Shown here piece after piece: positions 36,214 to 46,277 of a DNA stretch of 64,000 nucleotides. Within the stretch, counting starts at the first letter, position 1. Every line of letters starts with the position of its first letter. A model generated the notes under the pieces. The model ran no database searches, had not been told where the DNA came from, and worked only from the letters and a program-made list of their open reading frames with translations. The stretch covers positions 1,860,001-1,924,000 of the forward strand of contig NZ_JQLO01000001.1 of assembly GCF_000744255.1 (NCBI RefSeq), read 5' to 3'. The position numbers and the translations under genes are program-made. This DNA comes from Carnobacterium divergens DSM 20623 (GTDB lineage: Bacteria; Bacillota; Bacilli; Lactobacillales; Carnobacteriaceae).

Positions 36214-36227
36214 TGTAAACGATTTCT
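36214..36227. promoter_or_regulatory. Candidate CcpA cre site
   Basis: TGTAAACGATTTCT matches the cre consensus TGNAANCGNWWNCA except for the last base. It sits next to the inverted repeat upstream of the EIIC gene and suggests glucose repression of the downstream catabolic half of the cluster. Confidence 0.5.
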
Positions 36228-36267
36228 TGAATTGTTTTTTAGATTCATCCCTCCCACCTTCTTAAAA

Positions 36268-36924
36268 CTAACTTCCTAAAGCAATAGGGAAAATCGCTCC
36301 TAAAATCATGGCTCCTAAAATGGCTCCTCCTGCAATGGGTTTTTTCCAAAGATAAAAAATGACTGAGCCAATTGTTGCACCAATTCCAATTGGAATCGAT
36401 GCGCCACATGCGCTTAAAATAATCAAAGGACCTAAAAATCGACCTGAGGCATTTCCTGCTCCCATCATGACATCTGCTCCAAAAGTTGAATTTGATTGAT
36501 TGATAGTAAACTTACGAATCAATACAATAATTCCTCCGGTTGCCAATCCACAAATTAAACCTGTTAATAATGCCAATGCAAAATTTTCAATTGGGGCAAC
36601 AATTCCCATACTAAGCAAAATCGCTGGCACACCGATTCCAATTCCGGTTAAAATCGCTCCCCCTAGATCTAAGATACCGACTAATGACCCTTCTAATATG
36701 CGAGCAAATAAGAAACTAGCACCAAAAGCTGCAGCTGCGCCATAGGAACCTCCATCCATTCCCGCTTTTAACATTGCCACAATTGCGACCTCGTTAAATG
36801 CTCCAACGCCGTACACAAAATACATATGTGTTCCGGCAAAAATACCTGCCGCTAAAAGCCCAACAAAGATTGGAAACGACCAATCCGCAAACCAAAAATT
36901 TGGTTTTTCAATTCGTTCATTCAT
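36268..36924 (-). CDS. DUF4310 family membrane protein (EF_0833/AHA_3914-type)
   Basis: The 218-residue protein is almost entirely hydrophobic, with about six helices rich in Gly/Ala, including VGILDLGGAILTGIGIGVP and a loop FGADVMMGAGNASGRF. It belongs to a family found only beside DUF4311, DUF4312 and the SFCGS protein. The Gly-rich helices suggest a channel or transporter core. It lies 22 bases after the DUF4311 gene; ATG 36924 follows AGGTGGG. No biochemical function is known to me. Confidence 0.82.
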   Translation of the reverse strand: MNERIEKPNFWFADWSFPIFVGLLAAGIFAGTHMYFVYGVGAFNEVAIVAMLKAGMDGGSYGAAAAFGASFLFARILEGSLVGILDLGGAILTGIGIGVPAILLSMGIVAPIENFALALLTGLICGLATGGIIVLIRKFTINQSNSTFGADVMMGAGNASGRFLGPLIILSACGASIPIGIGATIGSVIFYLWKKPIAGGAILGAMILGAIFPIALGS

Positions 36925-36946
36925 CTATTATTCCCACCTTCTTTTA

Positions 36947-37729
36947 TTATTTGCCGATATTAAAGATACCGTGAGTGTTTTCTAACCATTGTGGAATTTG
37001 TACTCTAAAGCTTTCTAGCATTTGTAAATCAAAGCCTCTAAAGAAACCACTTAAAATAAAGAGTAAAATAACTGCTACCATCATGCTCTTAGTCACACGA
37101 TTCCAACCAATTTCATCCACGCCTTTGCCAATTAGAATCCCAAGGACTACGCCTGGTGTTGCATTTCCCATAACCATTGCAGATAAGCCACCGAAAATAG
37201 TTCCCCATAAACCAGAACGTTTTCCAGCATCAATTGCAGCTAACCAAAATAGTACTGGCATGACAGTGTTGATTAATAGATTGGCTGCTGGTACTAAAAC
37301 CGCTACTGCCGTTACTTGTAACGCTTCTGGAATTGCTGAAGCGGTTGTATTTAAGAATGCCACTAAAATCATTCCAATCACGCCGCCAGCAATACTCATT
37401 TTTTTAGGATCATGCATTGTTTCTGCTACGTTTTTATTTTTAATCATCAAAGCAGCCGTTGCCCAGTTGGGAATGACACGGTGGGTAATATCTTGCGTAA
37501 ACGCACCTGCTCCAACAGTTGATGCCCAAGCATTAAAGAAAAAACCTAGTCCAAATGAGAAATGACTCGCTGCATCCCCTTCACAAGCGTTCATCTCACC
37601 TAGCGTTCTAAAGGCGCCTAGGCCTTGTGTTGTCGGGGCATGGAACATTCGTGCTGCCCCAGCTCCAGCTGCAAATCCCACCAAGCCTCCGATAAACAAT
37701 GATTTCAACAAAATAATAATAATCGTCAT
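36947..37729 (-). CDS. DUF4311 family membrane protein (EF_0832/AHA_3913-type)
   Basis: The 260-residue protein has about seven hydrophobic segments and a conserved polar stretch (GEMNACEGDAASHFSFG, about residues 43-59) that could bind a ligand or take part in phosphotransfer. Its start codon directly follows the stop of the DUF4312 gene, which indicates coupling and likely complex formation. With DUF4310 it probably forms the membrane part of an uncharacterised transporter. Confidence 0.82.
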   Translation of the reverse strand: MTIIIILLKSLFIGGLVGFAAGAGAARMFHAPTTQGLGAFRTLGEMNACEGDAASHFSFGLGFFFNAWASTVGAGAFTQDITHRVIPNWATAALMIKNKNVAETMHDPKKMSIAGGVIGMILVAFLNTTASAIPEALQVTAVAVLVPAANLLINTVMPVLFWLAAIDAGKRSGLWGTIFGGLSAMVMGNATPGVVLGILIGKGVDEIGWNRVTKSMMVAVILLFILSGFFRGFDLQMLESFRVQIPQWLENTHGIFNIGK

Positions 37730-38104
37730 CTAACTTTCCTCCTTTTGAATCAATTTCTTTTTACGAAAAGGATTGGAGACACCATTTGGATCAGAAATCT
37801 TTTTTTGGACAAAGGTTACTTTCTCCATTTCGATTAAGGTTACTTCAATCTCAACATTTAAAACGACCCGGTAAGTAACTCTTGTTCTTGGCAAGAACAG
37901 GAATAGAAATTTTTCTGTAAAAGTTTCTTCTTCCGCAACAAGAACCTGAACATCTAACGGTTCAATACGTAGCACAACTTCATTGCTTTCCTTTAATACT
38001 TTTGTATGAATGCTATTTAAGGCACTTGCAAAAGCTTGTGTTTTTTCTTTACCAGTTCCCTCTACTCGAATCACCTGTCTTTTTTTGCATCTGACTTCTG
38101 ACAA
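37730..38104 (-). CDS. DUF4312 family cytosolic protein (EF_0831/AHA_3912-type)
   Basis: The 124-residue soluble protein has an alternating beta pattern (KRQVIRVEGTGKEKTQAFASA) and a basic C-terminus (NPFRKKKLIQKEES). The start is TTG at 38104 with a GGAGGAG site 6 bases away; no ATG fits. It abuts the DUF4311 gene. It is a candidate small subunit of the DUF4310/4311 system. Its function is unknown. Confidence 0.78.
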   Translation of the reverse strand: MSEVRCKKRQVIRVEGTGKEKTQAFASALNSIHTKVLKESNEVVLRIEPLDVQVLVAEEETFTEKFLFLFLPRTRVTYRVVLNVEIEVTLIEMEKVTFVQKKISDPNGVSNPFRKKKLIQKEES

Positions 38105-38136
38105 ATGGATCTCCTCCTCTTGTGTTTTTTATTCTA

Positions 38137-38493
38137 TTAGGATCCAATTTTTTTTAAATACGTTTCAACAATCCGTTTCCCTAATTCTTCTTGGTCCATG
38201 AAACCAAAGCCTAAAACAGTTTTTCCATCATTGATTGCCGTGATTCCCTCTTCGACTGAGCGCATGCCATGTCGTTCTGGATAGCCATATTTCGTTGCTG
38301 CTGTTAACGCCCCAGCGCCTCCACTGCCACAAAATGAAATACCTAAATCGGCTTTCTCTTGTTGCATCACGTCACCCAAACGCATATCAGCCCCCATTCC
38401 TGGTACTACAACAGCTTTTCCTCCTGCTGCTTCTACTCCTTTTGCGACATTTTGTCCTTTTCCTAATCGATCTGCAATGACTACTGTTATCAT
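38137..38493 (-). CDS. Glycine-rich SFCGS-family protein (EF_0830/AHA_3911-type)
   Basis: The 118-residue protein starts MITVVIADRLGKGQNVAKG and contains the family signature ISFCGSGGAGA with Cys55. The Rossmann-like pattern with a cysteine near a Gly-rich loop resembles the phospho-cysteine region of PTS EIIB proteins, so a phosphocarrier role is possible; this is an inference. ATG 38493 follows AGGAGG. It is 32 bases before the DUF4312 gene. Confidence 0.78.
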   Translation of the reverse strand: MITVVIADRLGKGQNVAKGVEAAGGKAVVVPGMGADMRLGDVMQQEKADLGISFCGSGGAGALTAATKYGYPERHGMRSVEEGITAINDGKTVLGFGFMDQEELGKRIVETYLKKIGS

Positions 38494-38533
38494 AATTGTT
38501 GCCTCCTAGTATTATTGTTTGTATTTCATTTAG

Positions 38534-38881
38534 TTAATTCAATTTATTTTGTCTTGCTGTTTCAAAATGAATCGATAAAACATATTTTTCATCAACGGCT
38601 AAATTTCCAACTTCTTTTACGACTGCTTGAGAAAGGGCAAGTGCCTCCTTAGAAACCTCGCTAAACATCAACGGATCAACACGCATCATCCTTTCGTTCG
38701 TTTGTGAACGACGAATCATTTCACCTAAATGATTCGCTAATACAACCAATTGAACTTCCGTTGGTACAATTTCAAATGTGCGTAATTTTGCTAACGTAAA
38801 ATCTATTATTTTTCTTGTTGCAACAGAGTCGTGACTTGCTAAAATGATTTCTTCAACCGCTTGTGTCACTTGATTTTCCAA
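38534..38881 (-). CDS. Single-PRD protein (EF_0829/AHA_3910-type)
   Basis: The 115-residue protein consists of one PTS regulation domain. His51 (in VLANHLGEM) and His105 (in LSIHFE) correspond to the conserved phosphorylatable PRD histidines. It has no DNA- or RNA-binding part and could relay or buffer phosphate between PTS components and the neighbouring regulator. The start is TTG at 38881, 8 bases after AGGAGG. It is 12 bases downstream of the regulator gene. Confidence 0.8.
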   Translation of the reverse strand: MENQVTQAVEEIILASHDSVATRKIIDFTLAKLRTFEIVPTEVQLVVLANHLGEMIRRSQTNERMMRVDPLMFSEVSKEALALSQAVVKEVGNLAVDEKYVLSIHFETARQNKLN

Positions 38882-38893
38882 AATCTATTCCTC

Positions 38894-40750
38894 CTAAATG
38901 GTTAGGTATTGTAATAAAGCTGTGATTTCAGCTTTGTTAATTGGCAACTTATTTTTTGCCATAATGCTTTCAATTTCAGCAACTTCTTCTTGATAATTAA
39001 GTAATGAATCTGGTGCTACATTGCCTTCATTTTCATATTGCGATTGAAAATAAATTCGATGAACCATCATATAGACATGTAATAAAAAGGCTGCTTCGTA
39101 CTCTTCTTGGATACGTTGATTAAATAATTTTATTAGTTCCTCATATACCAGAAATCCCATTAAAATTAATTCTCTGCTTTCTTCTTCAATTCCGTTTTGA
39201 CTTGGTTTTCCTTTACTTGCCAAAAATTTTGTCGTTGTTTTGTTTGGATTTCCTTGTAAAATTCCTTCTACCATTTTACGAATGGTTGCGATATCTGATT
39301 TAGTTGGGATGGGATTGACTTTAACGAAGGGCAGTTGTATATCTTCTAATGGAAAAATACTCACAACTAAATCGGGCTCTACTTCTTGAAGGACTTCTTT
39401 TACTTTTAAAACAGAAGCAAAGCTAGCAATTTCAACGTTTGGAACTTCTTCCATAATTCGTTGTTGAATGAGACTCGTCACTCCTAAACCGGTAGAACAA
39501 ATGTAAACGATTCTCACAATCGTCTGATTGATCGTTAATTTTTCAAATGACACGAGAAAATGCAAGGCAATGTACGAAATAAAAGAATCATTAATAATCG
39601 ATACGGATTTAGAAATTTCTTTTTGACAAGCATCACTAATCGTTTGAAATAAAGAAGGATACCGTTGCTTAATATCTTCTGTAAAGGGATTGTACTCATT
39701 TACAAACAAGTATTTTTTATGCAGCTTCAATGATAAATGGGCGAATAAATTGGTAAATAATTGCTGATCTCCATTGAATGCAACCTCTTCTTTTTCGCTG
39801 ACAAATGCAATCATCTGCCTCGTTAAATCGGCTATATTATGTTCTTCATAAGCCATTAAAACATCACTAAAAATATAAATGTACTCATCTTCCAATATTG
39901 GAAATTCATAGGAACTAAAAACTTGTCGCATCAATAAGAATGGCAATTCTTTTTTCTTTTCCAATAGTTCTTGATTGGGCAATATTTTATAGCTTTCAAT
40001 GGTGTGATTGATATTCATTCTGGCAGTCGCGATGGTTACGCGTAAAATAATCGATAAAATTTCGCTATAATTGAACTGCTCTAACACTTCTTGATTCACG
40101 ATTTTTGACATTTCAAATAAGGTTACTTGATAGATCTGTTGCATTTGGCTATGAATGGCTAATTTCAACTGATGATTGCTTTCCTCAGTGGGATTGGTGA
40201 TCACGTTCATAATATTGTAAATATCGTAATCGGTAATTTCTTTTTGAATAATAAATTCTAGCAACAGCCGAATCTGATTTTCTGCTCCTACGATGGTGTA
40301 ACCAAAATAGTTCTTTCGAATCAATTGCAATTGGTAGCTCATTAAGACCTGTTCTAATTTTTCTAAATCTGCTACAATGGTGCTTTTACTGACTTTTAAA
40401 TCATCTGCAAGCTGTTGGGTGGTTAAATAAGTTGTTTGCAAACATAGAATCGTAATCATTTGATGTATTCTAATTTCTTGATCTGGATACAATTCATAAC
40501 GCTCAACTTGCAACAGTTCATTTTTTAATTCGATTCTTTTGGAGTCTGTCACGTCTAGCCAGATTCCTTTGTTTCGCTGTGTGCACAATAAACTGCCTTT
40601 CTTTGTAAACCATGTTTTGATTGCGTCTAAATCATACTTGATTGTGCGAATACTCATTTGAAACTGTTCAGCTAATTCTTTGGTTGTAATGGCGTTTTCT
40701 AAATCCAATAAGGCTAAAATTATTTTGATTTGTCGTTTTGATAGCTGCAT
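38894..40750 (-). CDS. PRD-containing transcriptional activator (BglG/MtlR-like)
   Basis: The 618-residue regulator has an HTH domain (1-60; RQIKIILALLDLE and TTKELAEQFQMSIRTIKYDLDAI) and a second Mga-like HTH (about 80-150; TTQQLADDLKVSKSTIVADLEKLE). Two PRDs follow (about 165-390), then an EIIB-like module with Cys418 in YICSTGLGVTS and a C-terminal region that could be a degenerate EIIA/PRD. It is the first gene of the cluster and probably its PTS-controlled activator. ATG 40750 follows AAAGGA; a 57-residue upstream extension runs through the promoter and is not credible. A palindrome just upstream of its promoter is a candidate binding site. Confidence 0.87.
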   Translation of the reverse strand: MQLSKRQIKIILALLDLENAITTKELAEQFQMSIRTIKYDLDAIKTWFTKKGSLLCTQRNKGIWLDVTDSKRIELKNELLQVERYELYPDQEIRIHQMITILCLQTTYLTTQQLADDLKVSKSTIVADLEKLEQVLMSYQLQLIRKNYFGYTIVGAENQIRLLLEFIIQKEITDYDIYNIMNVITNPTEESNHQLKLAIHSQMQQIYQVTLFEMSKIVNQEVLEQFNYSEILSIILRVTIATARMNINHTIESYKILPNQELLEKKKELPFLLMRQVFSSYEFPILEDEYIYIFSDVLMAYEEHNIADLTRQMIAFVSEKEEVAFNGDQQLFTNLFAHLSLKLHKKYLFVNEYNPFTEDIKQRYPSLFQTISDACQKEISKSVSIINDSFISYIALHFLVSFEKLTINQTIVRIVYICSTGLGVTSLIQQRIMEEVPNVEIASFASVLKVKEVLQEVEPDLVVSIFPLEDIQLPFVKVNPIPTKSDIATIRKMVEGILQGNPNKTTTKFLASKGKPSQNGIEEESRELILMGFLVYEELIKLFNQRIQEEYEAAFLLHVYMMVHRIYFQSQYENEGNVAPDSLLNYQEEVAEIESIMAKNKLPINKAEITALLQYLTI

Positions 40751-40801
40751 CTTACTCAATCCTTTCTTTTTCAGCACTTTATTGAAACCCTTTACATTTA
40801 A

Positions 40802-40830
40802 AATATATCGGTATCCTAGCTGAAATACAA
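40802..40830 (-). promoter_or_regulatory. Promoter of the PRD regulator and transporter cluster
   Basis: On the minus strand TTGTAT, 17 bases and TATATT lie 52 bases before the regulator ATG. A sequence close to a cre (TGAAACCCTTTACA, 40782-40795) follows the -10, but its central CG is CC, so it is weak. Confidence 0.6.
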
Positions 40831-40841
40831 TAGTAGATGAT

Positions 40842-40859
40842 TGCACTTGAATAAGTGCA
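40842..40859. promoter_or_regulatory. Palindrome upstream of the PRD-regulator promoter
   Basis: TGCACTT-GAAT-AAGTGCA ends 12 bases upstream of the -35 element, a usual position for an activator site. On the plus strand it is followed by seven T, but no plus-strand gene precedes it. Confidence 0.5.
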
Positions 40860-40918
40860 GTTTTTTTATTTTCTTTTTTTAGCTCTTGCATGACTTTTCT
40901 TTTTAAATAAATGAATAA

Positions 40919-40959
40919 CAAAAAAACAGCACTAAGCCGCGGCTTTTTGTGCTGTTTTT
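40919..40959 (-). terminator. Terminator of the GntR gene (bidirectional form)
   Basis: The arms AAAAACAGCAC and GTGCTGTTTTT carry an inner GCCGCGGC stem; a T run follows on the minus strand. It lies 15 bases after the GntR stop and separates it from the PRD-regulator cluster. Confidence 0.88.
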
Positions 40960-40974
40960 CGTCCTTATTAGGGA

Positions 40975-41679
40975 TTAAATTTCATATTCAATCAAATAAG
41001 GATACTTGATTGTGTCGTAAAGTGCATAAGAAATTTCAATAATTTCTCCTGTTTGACTATATGAAGTTCGCTTTCGTTTTAATAAGTGGCTTTGATCGGT
41101 GGCTAATAAAGTTTTAATTTCTCTACTTACTTCCTCCACTGAAAAGCTATCTTGAAATCGAGCAACCACTTTTTGGTGACTAGCTAACCATTTATACAAA
41201 GAGATTTGTTCCATTTGAATCAGATTTTTTTCGTTTCCTAACGTTGGTAAGTAATGTTCAAAGTAAATATAAGGTTCCTCGTCTAAACGATAAAAACGTG
41301 TTAATTTAAAGGCTTGTTTGCCAAAAATTTGTGTTAGCTCTGTTTGATCGACGGTTAGTTTCACTTTTTCTACGGCTAAAATTTCTTTGGTTAAATGGTG
41401 CCCTGATGCTTCAATCATACTAGAAAATGAGGCTGCTTTAGACAGTTTATTAAATAATCGATCACTTAATACGGTTGTTCCTTTGCCACTTTTCTTTTCC
41501 ACATAGCCTTCATTCGATAAAATCTCAATAGCTTTACGAACCGTGATTTTACTAACGTTAAAGGTTTGTTCCAACTCATTTTCAGTAGGGATTTGTGTGC
41601 CAACAGGATAAACCCCATTTAAAATAGCGGATTTAATATTTTCAGCAACTTCGATATACAGTGGACCTTTTGCTTTCAT
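40975..41679 (-). CDS. GntR-family (HutC/UTRA) transcriptional regulator
   Basis: The 234-residue protein has an N-terminal winged helix (about 1-70; GTQIPTENELEQTFNVSKITVRKAI region) and a UTRA effector domain (about 90-234) that binds phosphorylated sugars or related ligands. ATG 41679 follows AAGGGAGAG; a 20-residue extension to 41739 would overlap the promoter. It lies between the amino-sugar-acid cluster and the second beta-glucoside operon, each separated by a terminator, so its target could be either. NagR-type relatives respond to glucosamine-6-phosphate derivatives, which would fit the former. Confidence 0.85.
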   Translation of the reverse strand: MKAKGPLYIEVAENIKSAILNGVYPVGTQIPTENELEQTFNVSKITVRKAIEILSNEGYVEKKSGKGTTVLSDRLFNKLSKAASFSSMIEASGHHLTKEILAVEKVKLTVDQTELTQIFGKQAFKLTRFYRLDEEPYIYFEHYLPTLGNEKNLIQMEQISLYKWLASHQKVVARFQDSFSVEEVSREIKTLLATDQSHLLKRKRTSYSQTGEIIEISYALYDTIKYPYLIEYEI

Positions 41680-41710
41680 AGTCTCTCCCTTCATTTTATG
41701 TAGTATCTTT

Positions 41711-41739
41711 AGAATAGGAGAGTCGGTGGCATTAGTCAA
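41711..41739 (-). promoter_or_regulatory. Promoter of the GntR gene
   Basis: On the minus strand TTGACT, 17 bases and TATTCT; the ATG follows about 30 bases after the -10. Confidence 0.68.
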
Positions 41740-41819
41740 TAAAAAACTTTATTTCGTTAAAATGTCTTTAACTATTTTGAGCAAGACTAGTTGTCATCGC
41801 TATTCTTATCTTCTTTGCT

Positions 41820-41856
41820 TAAAAAAAACAAGCCTTGACTTCAAATCAAGACTTGT
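41820..41856 (-). terminator. Terminator of the second beta-glucoside operon
   Basis: The arms AACAAGTCTTGA and TCAAGGCTTGTT (one wobble or mismatch) with a 7-base loop are followed by seven T on the minus strand. Confidence 0.88.
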
Positions 41857-41875
41857 TGAATCATTTAATCAGACA

Positions 41876-42727
41876 CTAGTCATTTTCAATCGCAGAATGA
41901 TTCATCAAACGATTAAGATGAACACCAAGGTAAACCAATTCATTTTCCGGTATTTGTGTATAGTAGCTTTGATCGATATAATTTTTAACTTTTGTTGCAA
42001 TTTCCATTGCACCTGGATATAAAGACCACATTTGACGGTACAATTCATCTTCCTTTTCTTGAAGTAGACCATCGGAAAAAAAACGATCAACAAAAAAGCG
42101 GACATGGGTGATAAAACGTGTATAATGTACTGAATTTGTATCAATTTCTTGTCGTAGTGAATAGCGGACCATATTAACGATTGTTCCAACCAATTTAGCT
42201 TTTTTTAACCCATCTTTGTCCTCGTGGTTGTCGGATTGGGCATTAATTAAATGAAAAGCGATATTTGAAGCTTCTTCAATTGGTAGCTCAATTTGATAGC
42301 TCCTTTTCATTTTGTTTAAAGCAATCTCACCAATATGAAGCTCTTTTGGATAGTAATTTTTAATTTCCCAATACAATCGATTCGAAGTATTTAATCCCTT
42401 CTCACTACGTTCAACTGCAAAATGCAAGTGGTCGGAAAGGGTTAAATAAATACTTGTATTCAGTGATACAGCTAACTCTTCTTCTGCAATCGAAACAATT
42501 TCTTTCGTGATTTCAAAAAATTTCATTGGAATTTCATCAACTAGTTCAGCAAATTGTGAAGATTTCTGCTCTTCTATTGGCAAGAAAATTTGGTCAACTA
42601 CTGAATCGGAAATAAAATCGCCCCTTTTTTTACCGTAACCGATTCCTTTCCCTAAAGCAATCATTTCTTGTCCTTCTTTTTCCACAAGAACTACACTTGA
42701 ATTCAATACTTTTTTTACTAAGATCAT
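41876..42727 (-). CDS. BglG/LicT-family transcriptional antiterminator (second copy)
   Basis: The 283-residue protein has an RNA-binding domain (about 1-55, start MILVKKVLNSSVVLVEKEGQ) and two PRDs with His residues in LSDHLHFAVE and YLGVHLNRL. It is the last gene of the operon and should act on the RAT at 46203-46231. ATG 42727 follows AAGGAG; the in-frame extension to 42796 overlaps the GH1 gene end. It differs clearly from the LicT at 15.7 kb, and the two RAT types also differ, which suggests that each protein serves its own operon. Confidence 0.92.
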   Translation of the reverse strand: MILVKKVLNSSVVLVEKEGQEMIALGKGIGYGKKRGDFISDSVVDQIFLPIEEQKSSQFAELVDEIPMKFFEITKEIVSIAEEELAVSLNTSIYLTLSDHLHFAVERSEKGLNTSNRLYWEIKNYYPKELHIGEIALNKMKRSYQIELPIEEASNIAFHLINAQSDNHEDKDGLKKAKLVGTIVNMVRYSLRQEIDTNSVHYTRFITHVRFFVDRFFSDGLLQEKEDELYRQMWSLYPGAMEIATKVKNYIDQSYYTQIPENELVYLGVHLNRLMNHSAIEND

Positions 42728-42747
42728 CCAGATCCTCTCCTTGTCTA

Positions 42748-44223
<1,476 letters not shown>

Positions 44224-44243
44224 CTATTTTCACGTTTTTTCTG

Positions 44244-46082
44244 TTATATAATTGGTACAATGGATAAGACATCCGTCTGGTTCGTAACCATCTCAGATTG
44301 ATGAGACGTTTTAACCGTGTAGGCTTCCTTATTTGTTACAACACAGACAATCGTTGGATCAAATCCAGCTGATTTAATTTTTTCCAAATTGAATTCAATC
44401 AATTTTTGTCCTTTTACGACCTTATCTCCCACTTGTACAAATGCTTCAAATCCTTCTCCGCCTAATTGTACGGTATTTAGACCAATGTGAAATAGAATTT
44501 CTGCTCCATTAGTTGTTTTAAATCCTAAAGCATGTTTTGTTTCAAACACCATGGTAATTTCACCGTCTTCTGGTGCAATCAATACATTATCGTCTGGAAT
44601 GATCGCAAGTCCATCTCCCATTAACCCACTTGAAAAGACATCGTCTTTGACTTCACTCAAAGAAATAATTTGTCCTGCGACTGGACTGATTAGTTTTTCA
44701 GCGTCTGCGTTAGAAGCTTCGTTGACCTCATCAGCTTTTTCTAATTCAACCTCATCTTTGTAGCTAACTAGTACAGCTATAAATCCAATTACAAAGGAAA
44801 TACCTACTGTGACAAATGCCCAAATTAAGTTCATTGGATTTATTTTATCGACAAACATCGTAATGCTAGCTAAACCAGGTCCTACCAATGCAAAAGCTTT
44901 AATAGCCATAATTCCTGCAAAACTACCTCCGACTAAACTAGCAAACATCACACTATACAACACACGTTTATTTAAAATCGTTACGCCATATAAAGCTGGT
45001 TCTGTAATCCCAAAGAGTGCTGAAATTGCTGCAGATATCGCAGTAGAACGTAGCTTTTGATCTTTTGTTTTAATACTTACAGCAAAACAGGCCCCTGATT
45101 CCGCAATGTTATGGGCTAATGAAGCAGGTAAATAAAGGAGTTCCGCTCCAATTTCACTCATTGAAGAAACAGCATATGGAATCATGGCTTTGTGCATACC
45201 CGTCACTACCATAAAGGGCAATCCAGCTGCCAATACTCCTGTAGCAACCCACCCCAAGCGAGAATAAAGCCAAATGATTGCTGTAGAAAAAACGGTCCCA
45301 ACATTATATCCTAATGGTCCTAAAACAAGTAGTGCGACTGGTACTGTAATCAATAAACTCATCATTGGAACAAAGAAAATTCGAATGGGCTTTGGTGAAT
45401 AGTTGGTAAATAGTTTTTCTACCTGAGCATAAAATAATACCGTTAAAATTGCTGGAAATACTTGAGAAGCATAGGCAATATTCGTTATACCAAAGCCTAA
45501 AAAAGTAGCTCCTTCTGTCAATAAAGTAGACAGCTCTGGCAAAATCAGTGCACCTACAGCTGATACGGCAACCAGCTGGTTTACTTTTAATTTATTTGCC
45601 GTTGTCATAGCAACCAAAATAGGTAAAAAGTAAAGCGGTGCACCTCCAATTAAGTTAAGAATTTGGTATGTTTGACTTTGATCGCTCATTACTCCAGTAA
45701 CAGAAGCAAGTAACAATAATGATTTTAAAATACCTCCACCAGCAATGGCTGGAATAAGGGGCTGAAAAATAGAAATAATAAAATCTAATATCACGGCTCC
45801 CCATTTTTGTTTTTCAGTTGAACTGCCTGATTCTGATAGTTCTCCTAACAAAGCTTTCATTTCATCGTAAACTTCAACAACATCATTGCCAATAATGACT
45901 TGACATTGAACATTTTGACGAACTCCAATGACGCCATCAATTTTTTCAAGTTTTTCAGTTTCTATTTTAGTATTATCTTTTAACGTAAAACGTAATCGAG
46001 TCGAGCAATGCTCAAGGTGTGATACATTTTCTTTTCCGCCAATTAGCGATAGAATCGATACAGCAGTTTCTTTATAGTTCAT
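44244..46082 (-). CDS. PTS beta-glucoside transporter EIIBCA (second copy)
   Basis: The 612-residue protein has EIIB with Cys26 (EHCSTRLRF), EIIC in the middle with the GITEPALYG motif, and EIIA with His532 (FHIGLNTVQ). ATG 46082 follows AAAGGAG at 8 bases. The upstream in-frame extension runs into the terminator and is not used. First gene of the operon with the GH1 enzyme and antiterminator, controlled by the RAT switch and a cre. It is only moderately similar to the copy at 13.7 kb, so the sugars probably differ. Confidence 0.92.
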   Translation of the reverse strand: MNYKETAVSILSLIGGKENVSHLEHCSTRLRFTLKDNTKIETEKLEKIDGVIGVRQNVQCQVIIGNDVVEVYDEMKALLGELSESGSSTEKQKWGAVILDFIISIFQPLIPAIAGGGILKSLLLLASVTGVMSDQSQTYQILNLIGGAPLYFLPILVAMTTANKLKVNQLVAVSAVGALILPELSTLLTEGATFLGFGITNIAYASQVFPAILTVLFYAQVEKLFTNYSPKPIRIFFVPMMSLLITVPVALLVLGPLGYNVGTVFSTAIIWLYSRLGWVATGVLAAGLPFMVVTGMHKAMIPYAVSSMSEIGAELLYLPASLAHNIAESGACFAVSIKTKDQKLRSTAISAAISALFGITEPALYGVTILNKRVLYSVMFASLVGGSFAGIMAIKAFALVGPGLASITMFVDKINPMNLIWAFVTVGISFVIGFIAVLVSYKDEVELEKADEVNEASNADAEKLISPVAGQIISLSEVKDDVFSSGLMGDGLAIIPDDNVLIAPEDGEITMVFETKHALGFKTTNGAEILFHIGLNTVQLGGEGFEAFVQVGDKVVKGQKLIEFNLEKIKSAGFDPTIVCVVTNKEAYTVKTSHQSEMVTNQTDVLSIVPII

Positions 46083-46132
46083 CACAATTTCTCCTTTATA
46101 AGTAGTTACGTAGTATTGGCCAAACACTACGC

Positions 46133-46213
46133 AAAAAAACAGGCAGAATCTAAATACTGCATTCATCAAAATGAAACTCTTTTTTGAAAAATACTGTATT
46201 TAGGTCCTGCCTG
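46133..46213 (-). terminator. Conditional terminator upstream of the second beta-glucoside operon
   Basis: On the minus strand CAGGCAG and CTAAATAC pair with GTATTTAG and CTGCCTG, followed by seven T. The 5' arm overlaps the RAT, giving the usual mutually exclusive hairpins. Confidence 0.88.
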
Positions 46214-46231
46214 CATTACCAGTCACATGCC
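46203..46231 (-). promoter_or_regulatory. RAT antiterminator site of the second beta-glucoside operon
   Basis: The 29-base element begins GGCATGTGACTG and ends GCAGGCAGGACC with GTAAT between. It follows the RAT pattern but has compensating changes in the lower stem compared with the two RATs at 15.7 and 16.7 kb. Confidence 0.87.
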
Positions 46232-46248
46232 TGTTCTTAATTGTCTTT

Positions 46249-46277
46249 ATGTTAGCATATGTTTTTTGAAAACGCAA
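46249..46277 (-). promoter_or_regulatory. Promoter of the second beta-glucoside operon
   Basis: On the minus strand TTGCGT, 17 bases and TAACAT. The start would lie just before the RAT. Confidence 0.65.

Noticed and set aside
40751-40921. 57-residue N-terminal extension of the PRD regulator
   Set aside because: It would run through a promoter, a palindrome and up to a terminator, and it precedes the conserved HTH start.
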